From positions 1,550,001 through 1,614,000 of the forward strand of contig NZ_CP133078.1 of the NCBI RefSeq assembly GCF_030908465.1: DNA of 64,000 nt, in the 5' to 3' direction. This document shows, in pieces, positions 54,768 through 63,722 of the stretch (position 1 is its first letter; each line of letters begins with the position of its first letter). The translations under genes and the position numbers were made by a program. The notes below the pieces were generated by a model. That model worked only from the letters and a program-made list of their open reading frames with translations, was not told the DNA's origin and searched no databases. Source of the DNA: Anaerotignum sp. MB30-C6. Its GTDB lineage: Bacteria > Bacillota > Clostridia > Lachnospirales > Anaerotignaceae.

Positions 54768-56521
54768 AAGTAATCGCCTCCTAATTTATAGTCATTTAAG
54801 TAATTCATTGTACTCTCTAAACAAAGATTACCGTAGCCAAAAGAAGCATTGGGATACATAATGTCCTTTCTTCTTGTTGCACCTATGCGTAAGAAAGCCT
54901 TAAGTCGCTCGCCATATAGAAAGGGATCATTGTTATTGACAATACCCCATTCCATCATTAATGCCGCTGAACCTGTAACAAAGGGGGCGGCAACACTTGT
55001 GCCTGTGAAGGTATCATACCCGCCCCCTGTTTTCGTTGATAATATATCTACTGCAGGAGCGGCAATGTCAGGGATAAGGCTCTCTTGCGTGACACTACCT
55101 TTCCCTGAAAAAACAGCGATATTTCCCACACGGTCGTTATAGCCGGCAACACGTATCACCTTTAATGCAGTGGAGGGAATCGTTAGGGTATTATATATAG
55201 AAGGATTAGAAAAGAAGGTGTCATCTGTAACCTCCTCTAGGGTAGGAAGCCATACCTCAAAGTGACCATTCACAATTGTTTGGGCATGAACCCTTAACTT
55301 ACAAATTCCAGCACGTAGTGGTTCACCAGAAGAATTAAAAACAAAGAAAATTTCTTGTGCTGCAGAATAATGGGATGGCTGCCCGTAAAAAATATGCAAT
55401 ACAAAGTTAGGCCTTCTCACCGTCTTTGTCTGGCTCTCAATTCCAACGATACCAGAAGAAGTACCGTCAGGAAATATAATCTCCACGGAAAAGCTATCCA
55501 CAAAGTTCTTCCAAAGGGATAAATACATACTATCGATGCCTGGGGCAATAAAAAAATCAATCTCTTTTACTTGGTTGGTTTCCACCGCCCCCGAGTAGTG
55601 ATGTCCAGCTGCCCCTTCATTGCCTGTGGGGATTATAATAGAAGTTTTCCATTCCGCAGAAATTTCTGCGATAAAAGTCTCAAATAAAGAATCCCCTTCG
55701 TGGGAGCCATTGTTCATACCAAAACTCATGTTGACGCAAATCGGTTTGTTAAAGCGCTTCCCTTTGTCTATTACGTATTTGAGGGCTCTCATTAGCTCCG
55801 TTGATCTGGCAAAAGACTCATAACCTTTATAACCAACCTTAACTGCAATAATATCTGCCTGGGGTGCTACACCAATGTTTAATCCACCACTTGACCTTCC
55901 ATTTCCAGCAGCAATACCAGCTACTGCCGTGCCATGCCCATTGGTGTCAATACTTGGAACAATTAAGTATGGATCTTCACTTTGAATGGCACTGTTGATT
56001 TGCTGATTATTGTATTCAGCACCACTAAAAAATCCAACAGGGGGCGTACCTGTCTGGGTTTGGTCCCAAATAAATTGCACTCTACTCGTTCCATCAGGGT
56101 TACGAAAATCAGGGTGCATATAATCAATACCCGAATCTATAATGGCCACGAAGACGCCTCTGCCGGATAAGTTGTATCCATTCGGCCTTTGAACAGAAGT
56201 TATACAGGATGAACTTAGGTTATTAGGCCCTTCAAAATATAGATTTTTAGGTAACTCCAAATGCTCAATCTGGGAATAGGAATTTAATCTTCCAATTTTT
56301 GTTTTATCAATCGTGACAATTGCGTAATTTTCGTAGATTATTTCCGCCTCGCCACCTAATTCTTCCACAACGCTCTTTATATCTCCATTAAATTTCGCTA
56401 TAACCTCAATTTCATTTACAGAGGGATCTATAAAATCATCAAAATTAAATTGCTCTGATGTTTCTGCTGTAAATAGGTCATGCATTTTTGAATAGGGAGA
56501 ATTTTTGTATCTTTTTGGCAT
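54752..56521 (-). CDS. Csp-like subtilase, intact catalytic triad
   Basis: The 589-aa S8 protease has a prodomain-like region (about 35-105), Asp in AIIDSGID (D129), His in NGHGT (H196), oxyanion Asn in PTGNEG and Ser in FTGTSVAAPF (about S509). No signal peptide is seen, as in Csp proteases, which are packed into the spore. Csp proteins activate the cortex lytic enzyme SleC during germination, but no sleC or ger gene is visible here. ATG 56521 follows GGGAGGTGG. It is first of a tandem pair with an overlap, suggesting coupled synthesis. Confidence 0.85.
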   Translation of the reverse strand: MPKRYKNSPYSKMHDLFTAETSEQFNFDDFIDPSVNEIEVIAKFNGDIKSVVEELGGEAEIIYENYAIVTIDKTKIGRLNSYSQIEHLELPKNLYFEGPNNLSSSCITSVQRPNGYNLSGRGVFVAIIDSGIDYMHPDFRNPDGTSRVQFIWDQTQTGTPPVGFFSGAEYNNQQINSAIQSEDPYLIVPSIDTNGHGTAVAGIAAGNGRSSGGLNIGVAPQADIIAVKVGYKGYESFARSTELMRALKYVIDKGKRFNKPICVNMSFGMNNGSHEGDSLFETFIAEISAEWKTSIIIPTGNEGAAGHHYSGAVETNQVKEIDFFIAPGIDSMYLSLWKNFVDSFSVEIIFPDGTSSGIVGIESQTKTVRRPNFVLHIFYGQPSHYSAAQEIFFVFNSSGEPLRAGICKLRVHAQTIVNGHFEVWLPTLEEVTDDTFFSNPSIYNTLTIPSTALKVIRVAGYNDRVGNIAVFSGKGSVTQESLIPDIAAPAVDILSTKTGGGYDTFTGTSVAAPFVTGSAALMMEWGIVNNNDPFLYGERLKAFLRIGATRRKDIMYPNASFGYGNLCLESTMNYLNDYKLGGDYFWLQI

Positions 56522-56536
56522 AACCCCCACCTCCCA

Positions 56537-56809
56537 TTAAAAAAAACAGCGAATATCCGATAACTCTATGACACGATGGACCCAATGTTCGTCTTGTTTT
56601 TCGCAACCATTTATTCGTGTACCACTGTATTCATTTATATAAAACCAAAAACCTTCATCGTTATTCAAAGTAATGTATACGATAATATTTTTTTGATTTA
56701 TTAGCAATGAACTGTATGTTTCAAGTAGCAGATGTTTATGTTTATGATTTGGTTTGTACTTTAGCACTGATTTTTGTGCTTCATTAATTCTACAAGAATT
56801 ATAAGCCAT
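56537..56809 (-). CDS. Small protein upstream of the subtilases, unknown
   Basis: The 90-aa protein (from ATG 56809; GGGGGAG upstream at long spacing) has no membrane segment and no motif that I recognise. Residues such as LLINQKNIIVYITLNNDEGFW and WFYINEYSG suggest a small beta-rich fold. It ends 15 bp before the first subtilase gene in the same direction, so it is probably co-transcribed. A start at ATG 56836 is possible. Confidence 0.5.
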   Translation of the reverse strand: MAYNSCRINEAQKSVLKYKPNHKHKHLLLETYSSLLINQKNIIVYITLNNDEGFWFYINEYSGTRINGCEKQDEHWVHRVIELSDIRCFF

Positions 56810-57445
56810 TATCTTCACGCTCCCCCTAGTATTCATACATTATATTGACAAAAACTATTGAAAATGCCTAGCTGGAAGTGAAAACAGCCCTTGAGAGAAG
56901 TCCTTTTTTTAATTCTCAAAAGTTTACCTTAACAAAGGATGACGTAAAAAACGATACAATAGGGATATTGCATTCAAAGGTAGTCTTCTATAATACAATA
57001 CGCCCTACTTTACAGGGGGAGCCATTCAAGGACTACGCCAGCAGATACCTAATCTTCTTAGTAGTGTAATGAAATAATCAAAATGTCTTGTTCTTTTTTT
57101 GAAAAACTATGCCAGTTAAGATTTTAAAATAACAAACAGATTTACTAAAACTGATAGGTTTATAACTATGAAAAACTTAGGGAAAGGGTGACTATTCCAC
57201 AATTAGTCCATGAAAAGATTTATAAAGAATAGGGGGAGGAGGTGTTTGGAGCCTTAATCATGCCCTTAAAACAGAAAGGTTCCCTCCAAAATCCAAAGAA
57301 TTTTGTTTTAACGAGGGAAGGGTAGTAGATTATTTGTAACTTAAGTTAAAAGAACAAAGTAGAATGGGATTCGTATACTAAAATAAGTCTGTTTAGCTTC
57401 CTTATTAAAAGCAATGATATGAACAAAAACAACAGTAGCTTTGTA
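56810..57445. other. Gene-free stretch
   Basis: An open frame at 56878-57069 on the plus strand lacks a ribosome site and any recognisable motif. Otherwise I see only AT-rich sequence. Confidence 0.4.
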
Positions 57446-57485
57446 CAAAAAAAACTTGCTTTTTTTTAGAAAGCAAGTCTTTTTA
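57446..57485 (-). terminator. Terminator of the DtxR-family gene
   Basis: On the minus strand ACTTGCTTT / AAAGCAAGT with flanking T run. Confidence 0.8.
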
Positions 57486-57495
57486 TACTTTATAC

Positions 57496-57861
57496 TCATT
57501 CATTTTTAACATGATTTTTTATTGCCTCGAAACTCTCTTTACTAATCACATGCTCAATACGACAGGCATCTTCAGAGGCGATTTTTTTGTCCACCCCAAG
57601 GCGAACCAGATAAGATGAAAGTAATTCGTGGCGCTCATAAATCATCTCTGCTATTTTTTTGCCCGACTCAGTTAGGTAAATAAAACCTTCCTTTGTCACA
57701 TAAATATGTTCCTTTTCTCTCAAGTTTTTCATAGCCACACTGACGCTAGATTTTTTAAAACCTAACTCCTCAGCAACATCAACGGAGCGAACCACAGGCT
57801 TTAACTTGCTTAGTATCAATATCGTTTCTAAATAGTTTTCAGCAGATTCATTTATCGTCAT
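57496..57861 (-). CDS. DtxR/MntR-family metal-dependent repressor
   Basis: The 121-aa protein has a DtxR helix-turn-helix (ENYLETILILSK, RSVDVAEELGFKKSSVSVAMKNL) and a dimer domain with metal-site residues (E..RH..L..YL, then DACRIEHVIS). It lacks the C-terminal SH3 domain, as do MntR and the short clostridial iron repressors. The GTTAGT-N4-ACTAAC boxes seen at feoAB and other iron genes, and one 110 bp upstream of this gene, make it their likely reader. The effector could be Fe2+ or Mn2+. RBS: AGGTAGG-like, weak. Confidence 0.8.
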   Translation of the reverse strand: MTINESAENYLETILILSKLKPVVRSVDVAEELGFKKSSVSVAMKNLREKEHIYVTKEGFIYLTESGKKIAEMIYERHELLSSYLVRLGVDKKIASEDACRIEHVISKESFEAIKNHVKNE

Positions 57862-57902
57862 AACATACCTACCTTTATTTTTAACAATAATGCTTTTTCT
57901 TT

Positions 57903-57931
57903 AGTATATCAAAAAAATCATTGTTAAGCAA
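57903..57931 (-). promoter_or_regulatory. Promoter of the DtxR-family gene
   Basis: On the minus strand TTGCTT (57931-57926), 17-bp spacer, TATACT (57908-57903). Confidence 0.6.
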
Positions 57932-57955
57932 ATTTCAAAATTTCTAAGATATTAT

Positions 57956-57987
57956 TTGACAACCGATATCAGTTAGTATAAACTAAC
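57956..57987 (+). promoter_or_regulatory. Divergent promoter with DtxR-type box
   Basis: TTGACA (57956-57961), 17 bp, TAAACT (57979-57984) points rightward, away from the repressor gene. GTTAGT-ATAA-ACTAAC (57972-57987) covers its -10. In 57988-58409 only a 14-codon ORF (58054, MQRHKTKQNHTNTF) is visible, so the transcript may be a small RNA or a relic. Confidence 0.55.
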
Positions 57988-58409
57988 TTTATCACTATGT
58001 TCATCCATCTTTTGTATAAACAAAACTGAAAAAGAAAAAGAGGATGAGACAGAATGCAAAGACATAAAACGAAACAAAATCATACCAATACTTTTTGAAT
58101 ACTACTATGCTTAATTAGCAATAAACTTAGACAATTTTATTTAACCCTAGGCGGTATTTCAAACATAATAAGCTTCCGACTCCTTTCTACACATTCAAAG
58201 TATAATCATCTAAATTTATGTTTGTGGGGGAGGGTTTACGGAAATATTGGCTGAGCTGAAGCATTATCAAAGGGTGCCCTTTGCGCTGAAATCAACACAA
58301 CATGAACTTATTTACATAAAATAATATGAAGTTCCTTGTAACAATTTAAGTAGTTTTTAGTATGTTCATTACTTCTATACACTTTTAACATAGAATGGGC
58401 GGTTTAAAT

Positions 58410-59042
58410 ATGAATAAAAAATCTTCTTTTTATAGAAACGGAATCGATTACCATGAAATTATTGAATGCATTGTAAGTGCATTGGATGCGAAAGATCCTT
58501 ATACTGCTGGACACTCTCAGCGGGTAAGTGACTTATCCTTGGAGGTATGCAGGATCTTGGATTTAAGCCATAATGACACAGAAAAGATACATATTGCTGC
58601 TCATCTTCATGACATCGGGAAAGTAGGTGTGCCGGATAGAGTATTAAATAAAGAAGGTAAGCTAACTGTAGATGAGTGGGCCTATATGAAAAAACATCCA
58701 CAAATCGGTGCACAAATTTTAAGCAAATCCCATCATTTAAATGAGCTGAAAGATATGGTTTTATATCACCATGAGCGGGTAGATGGCAGAGGGTATCCAA
58801 AAGGCTTACAGGGAACAGAAATTCCATTTGGATCAAGGATTATTGCTGTTTGTGATTCCATTGATGCGATGTTGTCCAATAGAAGTTATCGAAAAGCCCA
58901 TACCTACGAATTCTGCTATAACGAAATAGAGAAAAATCTGGGGACTATGTATGATGTAGAAATTGGTCAAATGGTACTTAGGCATTGGGACATTGTTTTA
59001 GACCTTTATGCATCCAACCATAAAATCAAAAACTTAATTTAA
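58410..59042 (+). CDS. Stand-alone HD-GYP domain protein
   Basis: The 210-aa protein is an HD-GYP domain without a sensor: HSQRVSDLSLEVCR, AHLHDIGKVGVPD (HD pair), HHERVDGRGYPKGLQGTEIP (intact GYP) and the later DSIDAML. HD-GYP enzymes hydrolyse c-di-GMP (or cGAMP) to mononucleotides. No membrane segments. I choose ATG 58410; ATG 58395 is in frame, and neither has a strong ribosome site. It stands alone between intergenic regions. Confidence 0.85.
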   Translation: MNKKSSFYRNGIDYHEIIECIVSALDAKDPYTAGHSQRVSDLSLEVCRILDLSHNDTEKIHIAAHLHDIGKVGVPDRVLNKEGKLTVDEWAYMKKHPQIGAQILSKSHHLNELKDMVLYHHERVDGRGYPKGLQGTEIPFGSRIIAVCDSIDAMLSNRSYRKAHTYEFCYNEIEKNLGTMYDVEIGQMVLRHWDIVLDLYASNHKIKNLI

Positions 59043-59367
59043 TTGAAGGATTTCTAACCCAATATTTTTTCAGTTTCTCCTCATCCCCTTTATGAAAAAT
59101 TCAGGGTGAAATTAAGGCATTGAACTAGCGTTGAATTTGACAGATGGAATGTCAATTCAAGCAAAACTTCCTTCAAAATAAAGGATGAGCATTCATTTTG
59201 GGGAAACAATATTCTAAGGGCTACAGCGAGCCCAGACGTAAAGACCGTTTTTATGGTCAAAAGGAAGTATAGATATATGGTAATGGGCTTTCCTCCTATC
59301 ATTTTAAGGCGATTTTCCTGTAACGATTAGGAATTTGAAATCAGTTTCACATAAAGGAGGCTTTTTA
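59043..59367. other. Gene-free stretch
   Basis: I see no supported gene. A short hairpin (GACC..GGTC near 59239-59254) is the only structure noticed. Confidence 0.35.
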
Positions 59368-59904
59368 TTGAAAAAAGAAATTAAAGTTTTTGATTATGCC
59401 AGCGAAGTTTTAAATGGTATGAAATCTGGTGCTTTACTAACGACCAAGGTGGATGAAAAGCTAAATTCCATGACTATTTCATGGGGCTCTTTGGGAGTAC
59501 AATGGGAAAAACCTATTTTTATTGCTTATGTTAGGGAAAGCAGATTTTCAAAAAAACAGTTGGAAACCAATCAAGAGTTTACAATTAATATTCCCATTGG
59601 TTCTTTAGATAAAAGAATCCTTGAGGTCTGCGGAACAAAATCAGGAAGAGAAGTGGATAAGATAAAAGAACTAGGCTTAACCCCAGAACCCCCCCAAAGC
59701 ATCTCTGTCCCTGGAATAAAAGAACTCCCCTTAACTTTGGAGTGCAGGGTTATTTATAATCAAAAACAGAATGAACAGCAAATTCCCCAGGAAATCAAAA
59801 AGGATTTTTATCCTCAAAGTGTAGCGAGCGTTTTTCATGGGAGCAATAAAGATTATCATACAGCTTTTTATGGCGAAATCGTAAGTGCTTATATCATTGA
59901 GTAA
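59368..59904 (+). CDS. Flavin reductase-like protein
   Basis: The 178-aa protein has the split-barrel of the flavin reductase/FMN-binding family: MTISWGSLGVQWEKPIFIAY, SRFSKKQLETNQEFTINIP and a GTKSGREVDK loop. It probably binds FMN and acts as an NAD(P)H:flavin or small oxidoreductase in redox defence. I start it at TTG 59368, 7 nt after AAAGGAGG; the open frame begins at ATG 59335 before that site. It precedes the peroxidase gene by 54 bp in the same direction. Confidence 0.82.
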   Translation: MKKEIKVFDYASEVLNGMKSGALLTTKVDEKLNSMTISWGSLGVQWEKPIFIAYVRESRFSKKQLETNQEFTINIPIGSLDKRILEVCGTKSGREVDKIKELGLTPEPPQSISVPGIKELPLTLECRVIYNQKQNEQQIPQEIKKDFYPQSVASVFHGSNKDYHTAFYGEIVSAYIIE

Positions 59905-59958
59905 GATGAAATGCAGGCAAAAACATTCATTAATTTTCATATGCTAGGAGGAATTAGT

Positions 59959-60495
59959 ATGATTTATGATTTTAAAGTGAAAGATTCCAATCAACAACTT
60001 GTCTCTTTAGACAAGTACATGGGTAAAGTGTTACTCATTGTAAATACAGCCACCCAATGTGGACTTACCCCTCAATATGAAGGGCTACAAAGCTTATATA
60101 ACAAGTATCGCTCTCAGGACTTTGAAATTTTAGACTTCCCTTGTAATCAATTTCTTGGACAAGCCCCTGAAAGTGATGCTGAAATATCACAATTTTGCAG
60201 CCTTAACTATAAAACTACATTCCCTCGCTTCGCAAAAATTGCTGTAAATGGTAAAGATGCTGACCCTCTATTTCAGTACCTGAAAAAGGAAGCATCTCAC
60301 GAAGATGAGAATGAGGAAGAAAAAAATTTTGTAGACAAGCTTAAGTCTCTGGGACAAAAAGTATTGACACCAGAGATCAAATGGAATTTTACAAAATTTC
60401 TGATCAACAAAGAAGGTAGGGTGGTGAAGCGGTATTCCCCTACCAGCAAGCCCGAAAACATTGCAAAAGATATTGAAAGAGAACTTGCAAAGTGA
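59959..60495 (+). CDS. Glutathione peroxidase-family thiol peroxidase
   Basis: The 178-aa protein has NTATQCGLTPQYEGLQ (peroxidatic Cys near residue 35), DFPCNQFLGQAP (second Cys block) and KWNFTKFLI, the GPx signatures. The catalytic residue is Cys, not selenocysteine. Bacterial relatives use thioredoxin-type donors. ATG 59959 follows AGGAGGAATT. It probably shares a transcript with the flavin reductase-like gene and removes peroxides. Confidence 0.9.
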   Translation: MIYDFKVKDSNQQLVSLDKYMGKVLLIVNTATQCGLTPQYEGLQSLYNKYRSQDFEILDFPCNQFLGQAPESDAEISQFCSLNYKTTFPRFAKIAVNGKDADPLFQYLKKEASHEDENEEEKNFVDKLKSLGQKVLTPEIKWNFTKFLINKEGRVVKRYSPTSKPENIAKDIERELAK

Positions 60496-60559
60496 TTGAA
60501 AAGCCTTGTCTGGGATTTCAATTTCTCAGGTTATAAAATAAAAAAATACAAACACTATA

Positions 60560-60596
60560 GGTACTGTTACGGAATTCTTCCGACGGTACCTTTTTT
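60560..60596 (+). terminator. Terminator after the peroxidase
   Basis: GGTAC..CGGAA / TTCCG..GTACC stem with TTTTTT. Confidence 0.85.
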
Positions 60597-60727
60597 AATG
60601 CTTTACTTTATATGAAAATGCCGTGTAAAGTATTTTTTTCTATGCAGGTTGTCTTATGTAATTTTATCACAGAAAATTTTCTGCAAAACAGCTATGATAT
60701 AAAAAATCAAAGAAAAGAGGAGATTAG

Positions 60728-61048
60728 ATGCTTGGCCTATTTAAAAGAAATAGTGGAAAATCTATTCACGTAAATGATATAGACGAATTAATTGGCAATA
60801 TAGAATTGCTTGATATTAGAGAACCTTTTGAATTTACAAGTGGCAGTATTAAAACTGCCAAAAACATTCCTATGGGGAATTTATTATCTTCTCCAGATCA
60901 GTACTTACTCAAGGATAAGACATACTATCTTTTATGTCACACTGGAGCAAGAAGCAGCACTGCTTGTAGAATCCTTGGAAATCAAGGCTTTGACGTAATC
61001 AATGTTGCCGGTGGTGTATGGGCATATTCTGGCACCCAAAGAAACTAA
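60728..61048 (+). CDS. Rhodanese-like sulfurtransferase
   Basis: The 106-aa protein is one rhodanese domain: LLDIREPFEFTSGSIKTAKNIP, active site LCHTGARSSTA (Cys near 78), then GFDVINVAGGVWAYS. It transfers sulfane sulfur in the cytosol. The downstream sequence (61049 on) is debris of a disulfide reductase, the usual partner of such rhodaneses. AGAGGAG precedes the ATG. Confidence 0.88.
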   Translation: MLGLFKRNSGKSIHVNDIDELIGNIELLDIREPFEFTSGSIKTAKNIPMGNLLSSPDQYLLKDKTYYLLCHTGARSSTACRILGNQGFDVINVAGGVWAYSGTQRN

Positions 61049-61089
61049 CGGAAAACGAAGTAGGTGGATTATAACGGATATTCTTGATG

Positions 61090-61486
61090 GTGTCGCGCAT
61101 CGGCGGCAGTAAACTGCTTCCTTCCTTGACACCTAAGCAAAATGACTAAGGAAGCCCTGGCTCTGGCGAACCCAGAGCTTTTCTTAAAACAGTACAATAT
61201 CCATGTTCGGGTAAACAGCGAAGTAGTAACCATTGAGCGTATATAAAATAAGCTGTTTTTATCCTCTGGTGCATCCTTCATTGTGGCAATGTTTGAAGGA
61301 TTGAAAAAATAAAACTATTTACCGTTGGCAACGTAGCTGAGTTTGACCGTCTTAACCAGTTTATGAAAAACCTTAACTCAAAGGGTATTACAGCTATCGG
61401 TGTAGACGTTGCAGAGAATTTACGTAATACAGACTTTAATGTCATAATCTTCCACAAAGAGATGGTTATAAGGCTTAAATTTTATT
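61090..61486 (+). pseudogene. CoA-disulfide reductase-like remnant
   Basis: KEALALANPELFLKQYNIHVRVNSEVVTIERI is recognisable (in two halves) as the stretch that follows the FAD loop in CoA-disulfide reductase/NADH oxidases. Stops and shifts surround it. A following open piece (LFTVGNVAEFDRLNQF..GITAIGVDVAEN) may belong to the same gene, but I am unsure. The pairing with rhodanese at 60728 fits a former sulfur-metabolism operon. Confidence 0.55.
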
Positions 61487-61537
61487 AATACGTGATTGAA
61501 AGCATTGTTGAAAAACCATGTAATCCTTGGTTACGGT

Positions 61538-61578
61538 AAAAAAATCCACCCTCAAGATAAACCGAAAGGATGGATTTA
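61538..61578 (-). terminator. Terminator of the rhodanese lipoprotein gene
   Basis: AAATCCA-CC / GG-TGGATTT stem with T run on the minus strand. Confidence 0.75.
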
Positions 61579-61588
61579 TTCCATATGC

Positions 61589-62002
61589 TTATTTTTCTTC
61601 CACAACCACGTCATACTCCCAGTCAGTCATTCCGCCAAAATCATATACATCGGTGTAACCTAGCGCCGCTAATTCTATAGCTGCCAAGGCACTTCTTCGG
61701 CCACTACGACAGTATACAAGTATGGTAGCATCCTTATCTGTAAGAATAGAGTCTGCCTTTTCCCCAATTTCATTATTGGGAAGTAAGATGGCATTGGGAA
61801 TATGACCCTCATCAAATTCTTCTTGAGTTCTTACATCTAATATAATCAAATTTTCCTCTGCCTGTATCATATCATAAGCTTGACTGGCGGATATGGTCTG
61901 GTATCCTGTATTACCCGAATCTCTATCTGTGCCGCATCCGCTGAATAAAGAAAGGGTAAGGAGTAGGGCAAGTAATATTTTTTTTATACTTTTCGTTTTC
62001 AT
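61589..62002 (-). CDS. Rhodanese-domain lipoprotein
   Basis: The 137-aa protein has a lipoprotein signal (ALLLTLSLFSGC lipobox, Cys near 23) and one rhodanese domain (IILDVRTQEEFDEGHIPNA, active site YCRSGRRSALA, GYTDVYDFGGMTDW). It would act outside the membrane. ATG 62002 is 8 nt from AAAGGA; the open frame extends upstream to 62041 without a site. Confidence 0.88.
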   Translation of the reverse strand: MKTKSIKKILLALLLTLSLFSGCGTDRDSGNTGYQTISASQAYDMIQAEENLIILDVRTQEEFDEGHIPNAILLPNNEIGEKADSILTDKDATILVYCRSGRRSALAAIELAALGYTDVYDFGGMTDWEYDVVVEEK

Positions 62003-62366
62003 ATGAACCATCCTTTCTAAAATAGAATATTCTATCTTCACTCAGGCTAGAGAACCTAAGTGATTTCGTTATATATGAAAAAGTAATTTATGGTAACTGA
62101 AAATCGGTGAGAAATAATGTAGCTTGTATCCAATAAATGACTTGCCTTATATTATATCAAAAAAGATTGATACATCAACATTTATATATAAAACCTTGAA
62201 GGGGAAAGAAAATATTAGCGCTGTGCAAATAAAAAACCAGTTGAAAAAAGTTGGGAGACGGAACCACCTTACTATTTCAAACTGGCTCTATTATTGAAAT
62301 AAATTCTATTTAGCTAAAGGCATTCCGATATGAAAAAAGCCGTCTTGAGGCGCATTTAGCAAGTAA
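62003..62366. other. Intergenic region
   Basis: No gene is seen. CCAGTTGAAA (about 62239) pairs with TTTCAAACTGG (about 62276) as a loose hairpin of unclear role. Confidence 0.35.
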
Positions 62367-63722
62367 TTAATTCTTTTCTATAAGAGTCAGGCATGTGTCC
62401 ATTGCTTTTTTTGCAATCCCTATGGCTTTATCCAACTCTTGGGGCGTAATGGTGAGTGGTGGGTTAAAATAAAGCACATTTCCTAAGGGACGAAGAATTA
62501 AACCATCTTTGAGGGCTTCCTTGTATACCTGATAACCAACTCTTAAACCACTGTCAAATGGCTTTTTACTTCCTTTATCCTCAACCAATTCCATTGCATG
62601 AATTAAACCAATGGAACGAATTTCTCCCACATTCTTGTGGTTTCCAAATTCTTCATTCATTCTTTTACTCAAGTAATCAGCATTTTTTTGTGCTATTTGC
62701 AAAATATTTTCTTCTTTTAATACTTTTAAAACGCCCAAAGCGGCAGAGCAGCCCAATGGATTTCCGCTATAAGTATGGCTGTGCATAAAGGCTTTCCCCT
62801 CATTATAATCAGCATAAAAGGCATGATATATTTTTTCTGTGGTGACGGTAAGAGACATAGGCATATAACCACCAGTTAGTCCTTTGGATAGGCACATCAA
62901 GTCCGGTGTAATTTCGGCATGGTCGCAAGCAAACATTTTACCTGTTCTACCAAAACCCGTTGCTATCTCGTCGGCAATGAGTAATACATCATATTCATCA
63001 CACAAACTGCGTAGCTTTTTCAGATAAAGAGGGGGATAAATTCTCATTCCAGCACTGCCTTGCAAAAGGGGTTCTACAATTATCCCAGCTGTTTCTTTTG
63101 CATATTCTTCAAACATTTTTTCTGCTTTTATAAAGCACTGGCACTGGCAAGTCTTTCGATTTTTTCCGTGCGGACAGCGGTAGCAATCGGGTGCTTCTAT
63201 TTGAATGGTATCCATCAGCATTGGTTTATAAATCTTTGCGTATAAATCCATGGCTCCTACGGATAAGGCCCCCATGGTTTCACCATGATACCCATCAGAT
63301 AGGTACATAAATCTTATTTTTTCAGGCTTTCCCGTTTGATAATGGTATTGAAAGGCCATTTTCAAGGCACATTCCACAGCGGCAGAACCGTTATCGGAAA
63401 AATTAAATTTCGTAAGTCCCTTGGGTAATACTTGAACCAGTTCTTCACAAAGGGTAACAGCACCTTCGTGGGTAAAGTTGGCGAAAATCACATGCTCCAG
63501 TTTATCTAGCTGATTTTTGATACTTTCTGTAATTACTGGGTTACAGTGGCCCAAAAGATTACACCACCAAGAGCTTACAATATCAATATATTCTTTCCCA
63601 TAAATATCATATAGATAGACGCCTTTTCCTCGTTCAATGGGAATAGGGGGCATGTCTTCATAATCTTTCATTTGGGAGCATGGATGCCAAACATACTTTA
63701 AATCTCTTTCTTCTAAGCTCAA
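62367..63722 (-). CDS. bioA: Adenosylmethionine-8-amino-7-oxononanoate aminotransferase
   Basis: This 451-aa class III PLP aminotransferase shows WHPCSQMKDYE (BioA substrate block), SSWWCNLLGH, SDNGSAAVECALKMA, DGYHGETMGALS, ADEIATGFGRTG and the PLP lysine in CLSKGLTGGYMP. It converts KAPA to DAPA in biotin synthesis. An insert with CYRCPHGKNRKTCQCQCF (four Cys) fits a zinc-like knuckle seen in some clostridial BioA. It overlaps bioD by 4 bp. Confidence 0.92.
   Translation of the reverse strand: MSLEERDLKYVWHPCSQMKDYEDMPPIPIERGKGVYLYDIYGKEYIDIVSSWWCNLLGHCNPVITESIKNQLDKLEHVIFANFTHEGAVTLCEELVQVLPKGLTKFNFSDNGSAAVECALKMAFQYHYQTGKPEKIRFMYLSDGYHGETMGALSVGAMDLYAKIYKPMLMDTIQIEAPDCYRCPHGKNRKTCQCQCFIKAEKMFEEYAKETAGIIVEPLLQGSAGMRIYPPLYLKKLRSLCDEYDVLLIADEIATGFGRTGKMFACDHAEITPDLMCLSKGLTGGYMPMSLTVTTEKIYHAFYADYNEGKAFMHSHTYSGNPLGCSAALGVLKVLKEENILQIAQKNADYLSKRMNEEFGNHKNVGEIRSIGLIHAMELVEDKGSKKPFDSGLRVGYQVYKEALKDGLILRPLGNVLYFNPPLTITPQELDKAIGIAKKAMDTCLTLIEKN

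Noticed and set aside
56878..57069. 63-codon plus-strand ORF
   Set aside because: No ribosome site, no recognisable family; kept only as part of a gene-free stretch.
60559..60596. HcpR-type site (GTTACGGAA) after the peroxidase gene
   Set aside because: The sequence is one arm of a terminator hairpin and there is no GTAAC partner at the right spacing.
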